Part shown: in pieces, positions 32,060-40,723 of the stretch | Position numbering within the stretch: the first letter of the stretch is position 1 | Layout of the letters: every line of letters starts with the position of its first letter | Assembly (NCBI GenBank): GCA_033725935.1 | Contig: MU867071.1 | Coordinates: 486,392 to 550,391, forward strand | Direction: 5' to 3' | Source: Cladorrhinum sp. PSN259 | Taxonomy: Eukaryota > Ascomycota > Sordariomycetes > Sordariales > Podosporaceae | Length of the DNA stretch: 64,000 nt | Translations under genes and position numbers: made by a program | Notes under the pieces: model-generated | What the model was told of the DNA's origin: nothing | Database searches by the model: none | Seen by the model: the letters and a program-made list of their open reading frames with translations, nothing else

Positions 32060-32948
32060 ATGGCTCCTAACGCAATCATTGCCCCTTCAATTCTCTCAGC
32101 AGACTTTGCCGACCTCGGAGCAGCATGCTCCCGAACCATTGCCCAGGGGGCCGACTGGCTCCATGTTGATATCATGTAAGTCACTGCCGCAAGCTCCTTT
32201 CAAACACATCAAGCTACTGACATGACCTTTTTCTCTTTTCCTAAGGGATGGCCATTTCGTTCCCAACTTGACTTTTGGTCCTCCGGTAGTGGCCAAGATC
32301 CGTTCCCATGTCGACAAGCCTACTGAGGCGCATGGCAAGGGCACCTTTGATTGCCACATGATGATTGCTGAGCCCAAGAAATGGGTCAAGGAATTCAAGA
32401 AGGCCGGCTGTGATCTCTACTGCTTTCATTACGAGGCTGCCGTCAACTCTTCTGCCGCCGAGTCTCCCGAGGGCAAGTCAGACCAGAAGACCAGTCCCCG
32501 TGAGTTGGTGAGGTACATTCATGAGCAGGGTATGTTGGCTGGTGTTGCTATTAAGCCCGCTACCCCTGTGAATGTATTGTATGAGTTATTTGACAGTGCC
32601 GATCCCAAGGAGAAGCCGGATGTAAGTTTCTATGAGGATAAAGAATTGCATCGTGTACCTTAACTGACATCGAACTTGCAGATGGCCCTCGTCATGACTG
32701 TTGAGCCCGGGTTTGGTGGGCAAAAATTCATGGCCTCGGAGCTGCCCAAGGTTCAGGCCCTTCGAGAGCGGTATCCGGAGCTCAACATCGAGGTCGACGG
32801 TGGACTGGGCCCTGGCACGATCGACCAGGCCGCAGATGCAGGTGCGAACGTTATTGTCGCTGGTAGCGCAGTATTTGGTGCTAAGGACCCTGCCGAGGTT
32901 ATCTCCTTGTTGAGGGAGACCGTCGATAAGAGGAGTGGCAAGCTGTAA
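32060..32948 (+). CDS. RPE1: D-ribulose-5-phosphate 3-epimerase
   Basis: Three exons, 32060..32175, 32246..32621 and 32682..32948, join to 252 aa. The enzyme interconverts ribulose 5-phosphate and xylulose 5-phosphate in the pentose phosphate pathway. It is a cytosolic TIM barrel. Signatures are APSILSADFADLG, the metal-site HVDIMDGHFVPNLTFGP (split by intron 1), DCHMMI, the phosphate loop VEPGFGGQKFM and EVDGGLGPGTI. An insertion (SPEGKSDQKTSPRELVRYI) between strands 4 and 5 is typical for fungi. Introns are GTAAGT..TAAG and GTAAGT..GCAG. The gene converges on the WBP4-like gene with only 104 bp between stops. Confidence 0.96.
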
Positions 32949-33052
32949 AATGTTTCGACAAAATTAACCTGGGATCAATAAGAAAAGGGCGACATCTGTC
33001 GAAAGCACGAAACGAGTATGCTACATATTGTCTAACCCCCCCCTCTACCAGC

Positions 33053-33970
33053 TCACTTTTGCCTGACGTTCTTCGCTTTGCGTTTCTTGAATATCACCGC
33101 CGGCACCTCTGATCCCTTCTTGGAAGGAACTGCAGATAGTGAACCTTCTCCATGCTCAACAGGTTCTTGTTTCACCTGAGAAGGCAACTCCGTCTTAACG
33201 TCCGGCGCAGATTCAAGAGCCGCCCTCTCCTGTGGCTCCTCTTTTGTTACCAACTGGTCCTCCTCTGTCTTGGCCTTTATGTCTTCGACATCTTCTTTCT
33301 TCTTAACAACCAATCCGCCACTCAACAGAGCATCCAGGTCCTCGTCCTCACCCTCAGATATGATCTTTGACCCAACACCCCATTTCCTCTTCTTATTCTG
33401 ATTAAACAGCCCATTCAACGCTTCCTCTCGTTCCTTCTCATCTTCGGTCATTTCCCTGGAGCGCTTAACGCCCACGGCTCTCCCAGCCAAATCTTCCCCC
33501 TCTTCCCCTTCCTGACTCTTTGACTCTCCAGAATTTCCTTCCCCATCATCAATAACCCTCGTACTCGTAACACTCCACTCCCCAACCATCGCCATGTCCT
33601 TTCTTAGCTCCGTAGGGATCGCTACTCCCAGCTCAGCGAGCTGTTCTAATTGCCTCTGGCGCTCCGCCTGCGTGATCTGCTCTGCTGTCGAGCCATTCTG
33701 TGGTTGTGATTTTGTTGTAGACGTTTTTGAGGACGGACCACCACCACTCGAAGAAACAACGCCGTTGAGTCTATCTACCTCTCGCTTTGCGCGCTCTTTT
33801 TCTCTTTCTGCTTGTTCGGCGGTTCGGTGCAAGTCACGAAGGGAGCGCTTGATGGCGCCTTGGTGCTTTCCGGTCGCTTCGTGGTTGGTACGCTCGAGTT
33901 TTGTGTCGCGGACGTAGACGGAGCAGTGTTTACACCAGTATTTGGGTGTTGATTTCCAGTATTCCGACAT
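33053..33970 (-). CDS. U1-type zinc-finger protein, WBP4/FBP21-like splicing factor candidate
   Basis: Intronless, 305 aa. The N-terminal 40 residues are a matrin/U1-C type zinc finger: YWKSTPKYWCKHCSVYVRDT, with Cys pair C-x2-C followed by H-x5-H in TNHEATGKH. The start MSEYWKS closely resembles WBP4 (FBP21), a spliceosomal B-complex protein. A charged coiled-coil segment follows (LRDLHRTAEQAEREKERAKREVDRLN). The rest is acidic and Lys/Glu-rich with a basic KKRKAKNVRQK end. No WW domain is recognisable, so it is WBP4-like only in its finger. A role in pre-mRNA splicing is inferred from the finger. The ATG is followed at once by the conserved finger, which fixes the start. Confidence 0.85.
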   Translation of the reverse strand: MSEYWKSTPKYWCKHCSVYVRDTKLERTNHEATGKHQGAIKRSLRDLHRTAEQAEREKERAKREVDRLNGVVSSSGGGPSSKTSTTKSQPQNGSTAEQITQAERQRQLEQLAELGVAIPTELRKDMAMVGEWSVTSTRVIDDGEGNSGESKSQEGEEGEDLAGRAVGVKRSREMTEDEKEREEALNGLFNQNKKRKWGVGSKIISEGEDEDLDALLSGGLVVKKKEDVEDIKAKTEEDQLVTKEEPQERAALESAPDVKTELPSQVKQEPVEHGEGSLSAVPSKKGSEVPAVIFKKRKAKNVRQK

Positions 33971-35040
33971 TTTTTGGACTGAAATTATACGGTAGGAAGA
34001 TGATTGAGAGTGGATTCACGAAAAAAAAAAGGGATCAGGTTTTGGTGGAGAATAGCTAGTGTTCATCGCAAGTTGAACGATGACGGTGATGGCTATTTTC
34101 AATCAGTCTGACTATTTTTGGCTTCAGCGATCCAAGAACGCCTATGATCAGTGGAAGTTCCAGCCTGGGGAAACCTTGGTGGAAACCGTTTCGGCAGTTA
34201 AAGTGGGGCACTTCCCGCGTCAACTGCCAGAACCCATTCACTCGAAATCTCGAATTGTTGAATTCAGAACTCTAATTCTGCATAAAGGAAAAGTATCAAA
34301 ACTCGATCCACCGACAGCGACTTGGGTTAGATGGCTCCAAATCACGCGATTCGCTAGGTAGGCTGGTAAGTCTTGGTGGTTATTGGTATGATTCACCAGA
34401 ATAAGCCAAACTCCTGATTACTTGCTTGTTTGCTTGCTTGATGCTCCATCGCTTTAAAGTAGATATCTAACTGATGGGTTCTTCTTGTTCGCACTTCCGA
34501 TAGAACCAGGAATGCAACTTTGACCCGGGATGAACCGACTTACAACCAGAGATATAGAAGCCTCTGCTACAGTGAGCACGAGAGATAATCGCTAAACTAA
34601 TGTGTTTTTGATGTTTCCCGGGTTTTCCCCGAATGTATTGTTGCTAGCAGACTTCCTGTCAGTTGTGACAAGAACGGGGCTTAACCCTAACCCTTCTAAT
34701 CTGTCAAACAAACAGCAGTCCAGTCTGCTTTGTCAGCTTCTCCATTAAGGCGGAATCCGATGCCCGCATGTGGCTCGTGCACCAGGAAGCGATTCCAAAT
34801 CCCTTGCTTCTCATTGGGCCAGACTGGTCCGGCGGAAACCGGGCTGCGGCCGAGACTTGGCGTCATGTCATCGCCGGCTGACCGATCGACTTGTTTGCTT
34901 CGCTTTGCCGCTGCAGAAGCGCAAATTCCCGGTCCCGAATTCCTGGACCCTCAATGGCCTGTAAACCTGCATTACCAACAACCTCAACCCTCCTCAACAA
35001 ACACCTCGATTGCGATAGCCGTACTGCTAGAATCATCAAG
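33971..35040. promoter_or_regulatory. Long divergent intergenic region WBP4-like / ISA1
   Basis: About 1.07 kb. A 93-codon plus-strand ATG frame (34080-34361) has no recognised domain. A telomere-like AACCCTAACCCT occurs at 34683-34694. The ISA1 frame is open upstream of its ATG and includes another in-frame ATG near 34954, but residues there lack targeting or family features. Confidence 0.5.
34683..34694. repeat. Interstitial telomere-like repeat (two CCCTAA units)
   Basis: AACCCTAACCCT matches two units of the TTAGGG-type telomere repeat on the opposite strand. A match this short may be chance, or may act as a telobox, a motif found in promoters of some ribosome-related genes in fungi. Confidence 0.5.
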
Positions 35041-35841
35041 ATGAGCGCACCTAGATTATTAGCGAGGAGAACATTCTCCTCTTCGGTTTGCCAATCCTGC
35101 CGCCGAGATCTTATTGCTTCGTCGTCACAACGTCGCCAATTCTCCTCCAGACCGGCAAACCTCGCCGCTGCCTTCCAGGCCTATACTCTGCCTACTCGAC
35201 CTCCACCAGCACCGCGCAATGCCTCTACCCCAGATACCTCCATCACTCATCCAATACAACCACCAGCGCTACCTAGAGTACATGAGACCAGACCACCCAA
35301 GGGCGCTACGCTCGCGCAACAACCAGCCGTCTCGATCCCGGAGAAGGAAGCACAACAATCTCAACCGAGCTTCGCTGGCGCCACAGCCTCGTCAACACCA
35401 GCCTCCCCATCTGCTGCTGCTCCCTCGCCACGACCCCGCTCCAGGCTACGAACCCCGCGCAAAGCGGCCATGAAGCTCACGCCAGCCGCTGTTGAACACC
35501 TGCGCGCACTTCTTGACCAGCCAGATCCCAAGCTTATCAAGGTTGGAGTCCGCAACAAGGGATGCTCCGGTCTCGCGTACCACCTTGAATACGTCGACAA
35601 GCCAGGAGCATTCGACGAGTCGGTGGAGCAGGATGGAGTCAAGGTCTTGATTGACAGCAAGGCGCTGTTTAGTATCATTGGGAGCGAGATGGACTGGGTG
35701 GAGGACAAGCTGTCGCAGAGATTCGTGTTTAGAAATCCTAATATTAGTGAGTATTTCCAAGGTTTCCAACAGTTATGGAGCATGCAAACTAACAGCAAAA
35801 CAGAGGAACAATGCGGATGTGGAGAGTCGTTTATGGTATAG
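35041..35841 (+). CDS. ISA1: Mitochondrial iron-sulfur assembly protein Isa1 (A-type, IscA family)
   Basis: Two exons, 35041..35746 and 35804..35841, join to 247 aa. Isa1 acts with Isa2 and Iba57 in mitochondrial [4Fe-4S] cluster maturation. The N-terminus (MSAPRLLARRTFSSSVCQSC, further Arg/Ser) is a good presequence. A Pro/Ala/Ser-rich linker follows. The IscA fold covers about residues 140-247, starting KLTPAAVEHLRALLDQPDPKLIKVGVRN. The three cluster-ligating cysteines are in GCSGLAYHLEY and CGCGESFMV. The 57-nt intron (GTGAGT..ACAG) is a multiple of three and stop-free. Splicing is needed to give FRNPNIKEQCGCGESF. Confidence 0.94.
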   Translation: MSAPRLLARRTFSSSVCQSCRRDLIASSSQRRQFSSRPANLAAAFQAYTLPTRPPPAPRNASTPDTSITHPIQPPALPRVHETRPPKGATLAQQPAVSIPEKEAQQSQPSFAGATASSTPASPSAAAPSPRPRSRLRTPRKAAMKLTPAAVEHLRALLDQPDPKLIKVGVRNKGCSGLAYHLEYVDKPGAFDESVEQDGVKVLIDSKALFSIIGSEMDWVEDKLSQRFVFRNPNISEYFQGFQQLWSMQTNSKTEEQCGCGESFMV

Positions 35842-36309
35842 AATGTAGGGATATTGAGGATGGTTTTAGTCATTTAGAATTTTGTTTTTGGCAGACGCCG
35901 ACATCACCAAATGATGATGGAAAAAGAGGTGGCGACATTGGCTGGTCTTTAAAGGCTGCTGTGGGATTGCATGTATAAAATGGGCATCAGATTAGGCGTT
36001 TTTCTTTCGGCTGGGCGTTATAGGTGTTTGTTTTTTGGGACCAATCCCTTATGGTCACCCTCCCACAGATACATTGGAAGCCGTGGGTCTTTCGATCATT
36101 ATATAAATATTCAGCCATGTTTCTTAAGAGGGAGTACTGTTTCAATGCCTCTAACTGAAGCTGTCTGTTCACACCGTGACGATTGTCGACAGTCTCAGTC
36201 CACAACGCTGAGAATTGGCTGAGATCAACTAAACAAAAGATATATAAACTCTCTCAGGGGTATCAAGTCGCAAACGAGCTGCTCTGCTCCAAACCTGCTC
36301 GTTTGCACC
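35842..36309. other. Convergent 3' region ISA1 / VPS28
   Basis: The 468 bp lie between two convergent stop codons and show no recognised feature. Confidence 0.55.
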
Positions 36310-37115
36310 TCACTCAAGGGTACTTTTGAAGCCATGATACGCGGAGTTGATGTCCAACTCCAGCTCCCTCGCCTGGTCTTCACTCAACTCTTCAGTAGCC
36401 TTCATCTGATTCAGCGCGATCAACCACTGCACGATCTTGCCTCTGCTCTCAAAATCCTGCGTCGTGACCTTATTCACGCTCTGGATCACATCCGTAAGTA
36501 ACGGATGTAGCTGATCTTTTGCCAGCAATCCTAGCTTCAACGCATCCATGAACGTAATAAAATTCTGCGTCGCTTCCAAAATCAAGGTTCCGCTTATGTT
36601 CTTGCCTCCCCCGTTGTTAGAGGAAGTATTTGGTGCAGGACCTGAAGTGGTCGCCAGCGCTGTCGAGGGCATCCCCACGCGGATGCGCTCAGTTGCGCGG
36701 GGCACTTCCAGGTCCCATTCCGCTTTGAATTCTTCGAGGCCGACAAAGGCTTTGGACACCGTCTCATCTGCCACAAGGGATTTATACTGTTTCAGGGAAC
36801 GTTCGCAGATCTCGGTGTAGTCGGCTTCCGGGATTGCGTCTTTGAGGAAGGCCTTCTCGAGCTCGTCTATAGTTACGATGATGCTGAAGATTTCAGCAAG
36901 CGAGTCTTGAAGGTCGCGCTCGGCGCGGGTGTCGGCGAGTTTGACTTCCTGGAAAGCGGGCAAGGGTAACACTGTTAGTCGCGGTGACTCTCTGGGTAAG
37001 AGAGATGCAATGGAGATGGTTTGGGACGGACTTCATCGAGATTTATGGTCGCTGACAGGGTGGAATTGGGTACATAGCTATGGGGAGTCGGTGCGTATGG
37101 TTGACGAGGTATCAT
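36310..37115 (-). CDS. VPS28: ESCRT-I subunit Vps28
   Basis: Two exons, 37115..37032 and 36948..36310, join in phase 0 to 240 aa (yeast 242). Vps28 links ESCRT-I to ESCRT-II in sorting ubiquitinated cargo into multivesicular bodies. Exon 1 encodes MIPRQPYAPTPHSYVPNSTL and ends INLDE. Exon 2 opens EVKLADTRAERDLQDSLAEIF. The core helical domain includes LEKAFLKDAIPEADYTEICERSL and LKQYKSLV. The C-terminal four-helix domain (about 145-240) has FITFMDALKLGLLAKDQLHP and ESRGKIVQWLIALNQM. The intron donor is GTCCGT, which is atypical, with acceptor CCAG. It is chosen because it rebuilds the conserved LDEEVKLA junction. The gene is divergent from VPS60. Confidence 0.93.
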
Positions 37116-37478
37116 AGTGAAGGCCTGGAAATATGATTGTGTTGGCGCATGGTGAGAGACAGGAGGTAGTGTAGTGCCTGGAGGATGATGCAACTGTCGT
37201 TTATCGGCCGAGATAAGTACCTTGACCCCACCGACCATTTGCGCCAAGCTTTCCCGCCCCGCGATTCCCTTGCTGCCTTAACGCTTCCCCGTGCTACTTT
37301 CAACTGTCTGTCGTCGTCATCGCTTGCCAGAGCTTCTTCTTCGCTCGCATCTCTTGCGAAAGAACAACAACACCACCACCACCACCACCACCACCACCAC
37401 CACTAAAGCAATCCACTATCACAAAAGCGCCCATCACCTTCCATACATAACGAGTGGCACCATCACCACCCCTCCAAA
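37116..37478. promoter_or_regulatory. Divergent promoter VPS28 / VPS60
   Basis: The 363 bp between start codons of two ESCRT genes contain an (AAC)3(CAC)11 microsatellite close to the VPS60 start. No other coding or RNA feature is seen. Confidence 0.65.
37371..37403 (+). repeat. (CAC)11 microsatellite
   Basis: Eleven uninterrupted CAC units preceded by three AAC units, located about 75 nt before the VPS60 ATG, so probably in its 5'UTR. Repeat length is likely to vary between strains. Confidence 0.9.
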
Positions 37479-38132
37479 ATGAACCGCCTATTCGGCACAG
37501 CCTCCTCGGGCCCGAAACCACCCAAAGCAACCCTCGACTCGGCCATCTCCTCCCTAGACACCCGAATCTCCTCCATAGACGTCAAACTAGCAGCCATCAA
37601 CGCTGAATTAACAGGCTACCAGCAAAAGCTTACAAAACTACGTGAGGGCCCCGGGAAAACAGCACTCAAGCAAAAAGCTCTGAAGGTACTCCAGCGCCGC
37701 AAGCAATATGAAGCGCAAAGAGACCAACTACAGTCACAAGTATGGAACATGGAGCAAGCACAGACGATGCAGGATAATCTCAAAAATACCATGGTCACCA
37801 TTGACGCACTGAAGAGCACGAATAAGGCGCTCAAGAAGGAGTACGGGAAGGTGGACATTGACAAGATTGAGAGGCTGCAGGATGAGATGGCCGACTTGTT
37901 GGATGTCGGAAACGAGATTCAGGAGTCTCTGGCGAGAAGCTATGATGTTCCCGAGGATGTGGATGAGGCTGAGCTGGATGCTGAGTTGGAAGCGCTGGGG
38001 CAGGAGGTTGAGCTCGAGAGGGAGTTTGGAGGGGCCGAGGGGGCCTTGCCGAGCTTCATGCAGGACGAGGTGCCCGAGTTTATTGATGAGGCGCCTAATG
38101 CTGCAGGCAAGGTTAAGGAAGCTGCTGGTTAA
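37479..38132 (+). CDS. VPS60: ESCRT-III-associated protein Vps60 (CHMP5)
   Basis: Intronless, 217 aa. Vps60 is a Snf7-family protein that promotes Vta1-Vps4 activity during multivesicular body formation. The N-terminus MNRLFGTASSGPKPPKATLDSAI is typical of Vps60. The Snf7 core has basic helices alpha1 and alpha2 (LTKLREGPGKTALKQKALKVLQRRKQYEAQRDQL) followed by acidic helices. These include KIERLQDEMADLLDVGNEIQESL and DEAELDAELEALGQEVELE, which carries the MIM element. It shares a 363-bp promoter region with VPS28. The antisense frame across 37734-38138 is a shadow. Confidence 0.95.
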   Translation: MNRLFGTASSGPKPPKATLDSAISSLDTRISSIDVKLAAINAELTGYQQKLTKLREGPGKTALKQKALKVLQRRKQYEAQRDQLQSQVWNMEQAQTMQDNLKNTMVTIDALKSTNKALKKEYGKVDIDKIERLQDEMADLLDVGNEIQESLARSYDVPEDVDEAELDAELEALGQEVELEREFGGAEGALPSFMQDEVPEFIDEAPNAAGKVKEAAG

Positions 38133-38571
38133 TATCACCTGGAGAAATGGAAGCTATTGGATGAGAGATGTGAGGTAGGAACTGTAACTGGCTGTGTTGT
38201 ATACTGCAGTGGGAGAATTATATGAAGCAATAGCTCAAGAGTTATCATATCTCTTTTTTTTTTTCCTCCGACAATCTTTCATATTTGCAAATTCAAGGCA
38301 ATTATAGGAAAGTCTCCTCGGTCAAAACCTCAGATGAAGCTGTCTCCAAAGACCCCTACAATTCAAGAGACCCACATTAGACTCGCTCCACTTTGCGGAT
38401 TGCGCTCCAATCAACGGCCAAGAAATCGACACCGTGGTCTCGCAGCGTGTCCTCGTCCCTTGCGCCGCAGCATCATTGTTCATTCTCAGAACTCATGCCA
38501 TACCAACCACAAGGACTTCCAGAACAACCTTTTCTCACGTCGCCAGTCCTTCATACTCAGAGCTCGAGAAG
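38133..38571. other. Intergenic between VPS60 and SEC11
   Basis: The 439 bp hold the VPS60 3' end (with a T-rich run near 38251-38264) and the SEC11 promoter. Overlapping open frames here have no recognised features. Confidence 0.5.
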
Positions 38572-39240
38572 ATGTTGTCCGCATTAGGGAACCCGCGGCA
38601 AGCCGCCGCCCAAATCATGAACTTTGGGCTCATTCTCTCTACAGCATTCATGGTTGGTGCACCCTGCCACTTGCACTCTCAGACACACGCTCTCGTTTGC
38701 TTACTGACCCTTCTTCTTCCCTTGACAGATGTGGAAAGGCCTCAGCGTTATTACAGACTCCCCATCACCGATCGTCGTCGTCCTCTCGGGCAGCATGGAG
38801 CCCGCATTCCAACGAGGCGACCTCTTGCTCCTCTGGAACCGCAACTTCCTCGAAGAAACCGGCGTCGGCGAGATCGTGGTCTACAACGTGCAAGGCAAAG
38901 ATATTCCAATTGTTCATCGGATAGTGAGAAAGTTTGGGACTGGGCCCACGGCGAAGCTTCTCACTAAGGGAGATAACAATGCTGCGGACGACACCGAGTT
39001 GTATGCTGCTGGGCAGGATTACTTGAACAGGAAGGATATTATTGGGTACGCTACGCTTTTCATGCCGGGTTTCTTCTGAGGTTTTGTTTTGAGTAGAATG
39101 CTAACGGTGACCGAAATAGGAGCGTTGTTGGGTATATCCCATTCGTTGGCTACGTTACCATCATGCTGTCTGAGCATCCATGGATGAAGACAGCCATGTT
39201 GGGGATAATGGGATTGGTGGTTGTTTTGCAGAGGGAATAG
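38572..39240 (+). CDS. SEC11: Signal peptidase catalytic subunit Sec11
   Basis: Three exons, 38572..38652, 38729..39045 and 39120..39240, join to 172 aa (yeast 167). Sec11 is the catalytic subunit of the ER signal peptidase complex (S26 family). A cytosolic head and membrane anchor lie within about residues 1-40 (MNFGLILSTAFM/MWKGLSVIT). The catalytic Ser is in VVVLSGSMEPAFQRGDLL, the catalytic His in DIPIVHRIV, and the Asp region in LTKGDNNAADD. Exon 3 adds SVVGYIPFVGYVTIMLSEHP and a second hydrophobic stretch, ending VVVLQRE. Introns are GTTGGT..ACAG and GTACGC..ATAG. Phases 0 and 2 fit. Confidence 0.95.
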
Positions 39241-39504
39241 AAAGTTATGTACATCTAATTGAAGGACCCGAAAAGCATAGCATAATTTTTTTTCCATTTC
39301 TTTCCTTTTCTGACCACCCAAGCAGCTGTTTTACAATTGTTTTTCAGTGTATTATCACTTTCGCTGGGATTGTTCATCCAGACAGTTACGACATGCCCAG
39401 CCCAGAGTTCGAGTCTGGCACCACCATTCGATGCTTTTTATCCCTTCGACCTGTCCATCATGTATTTCTCTCAACATCCCCTCTTGCCGTGCCACTATTC
39501 GCCC

Positions 39505-40288
39505 TTACAGCAGCTCAAAGTCATCCAGCTTGTCGCGGTATTTCATAATGTTCTGCTTGATCTTGCTGCCCACGGTCCAGGTCACGAAATCCTCCATACT
39601 TCGGGTCACCAAGAAACTTGGATCCCGCACTTCCTCAACACCAACACGGACGTGCCCTTGCTCGACCAACTTGGTTGCAGCCTGAACGGTTTCTGCCATC
39701 CGTAACCGAGTCATGACGACCGGTAATCGTCGTCTTGCGAGGGCTGATACTGTGACATTGTGCTCGACTTGTGAAAGCTTTGACTTGGTTGAGAGGATGC
39801 CCATATCGTAGAGCTTGTCCAAGAGAAGCTGCTCATGTTTCCTCCTGACCTCGTTGTCTGGTGGCAGTAGTGAAAGTCTGTGTGCCAACTGTCGAAGGGA
39901 ACCGCATATTCTGTTGTATTTGTGCTGTTATGGTGGTTAGCATACAAGTTTTCTTTTTCTTTTCCCCGTTGCTGTCTTCCAACATAGTATTGATCATGAA
40001 GTGGAGTACTCATGAAGGGTTGGAGGTGCATACATAGTCCTCTGGCTTCTGGATCATATATCGTCTAAAACCGAATCAGCAAATGGTTGAAAATAGATCC
40101 CGGGACCATTTCAACAACATACCTGGCGACATCGTGGTCTCGGTGATTATTATCTTGCTTATAACTGACGAAGTCATGCCTTCAAACTTCATATTAGCAA
40201 AATTCTTCTATTTCCATCTTGTCCAGTCATCGAAGTTAACATACTTCTTCAAAAGCTTCTGCTCGTGAAACTTGAGTTTTCGCACCAT
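39505..40288 (-). CDS. IMP3: U3 snoRNP protein Imp3 (S4-domain)
   Basis: Four exons, 40288..40245, 40179..40123, 40064..40034 and 39924..39505, join to 183 aa, equal to yeast Imp3. Imp3 helps U3 snoRNA pair with pre-rRNA in the SSU processome. The rebuilt start is MVRKLKFHEQKLLKK/HDFVSYKQDNNHRDHDVAR. It continues RYMIQKPEDY/HKYNRICGSLRQLAHRLSLLPP. The S4 RNA-binding domain is at about 105-165 (RRRLPVVMTRLRMAETVQAATKLVEQGHVRVG). The C-terminus is IMKYRDKLDDFELL. Exons of 44, 57 and 31 nt make this gene easy to miss. The first intron contains VNFDDW-like sequence in frame, but reading it leads to a stop. Confidence 0.92.
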
Positions 40289-40723
40289 TTTTTCGATGTG
40301 TTGGTTGACTGGTTGATGAATGAAATTCTTGCCTCCGACTAGACTGAACCCTTGATGGCGTTCTTTCAACCTAGAAATTTTGATGGAGAACCTCGAGAAA
40401 GATGCAAAGGCTCCACAAAACCTCTGGTAGCGCGAAAGACCCTTGTAACTTAATCTTGGCATTTTAACCCCTCGAAGTTGGGGGCAAAACGGTGGAGCGC
40501 GGGACGACTGTCTTGACCCCACCATAAACTTGGAGGGGTACAGCGACCAGGATCGACATAAACTTTTCGATGACTCCAAAATTCCAGGTTTCTCATTTGC
40601 CTATTGCCATTCTGGATGTTTCACAGATCTATCTGAGTCATTGGAATATCTCAAGAGCTTATATATCCGCGGTGCTATCCCATCGTTTTGCAATATCTTC
40701 CGCACCTGACGACACAAGACATC
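40289..40723. promoter_or_regulatory. Divergent promoter IMP3 / CDC123
   Basis: The 435 bp lie between two start codons. A minus-strand frame continues upstream of the IMP3 ATG to 40579 but has no homology and is not called. Confidence 0.55.

Noticed and set aside
34080..34361. 93-codon plus-strand frame in the ISA1 upstream region
   Set aside because: Real ATG but no recognisable domain, and a tryptophan-rich random-looking composition.
34891..35040. N-terminal extension of ISA1
   Set aside because: The frame is open but its only ATG (near 34954) would place non-targeting sequence before a good mitochondrial presequence.
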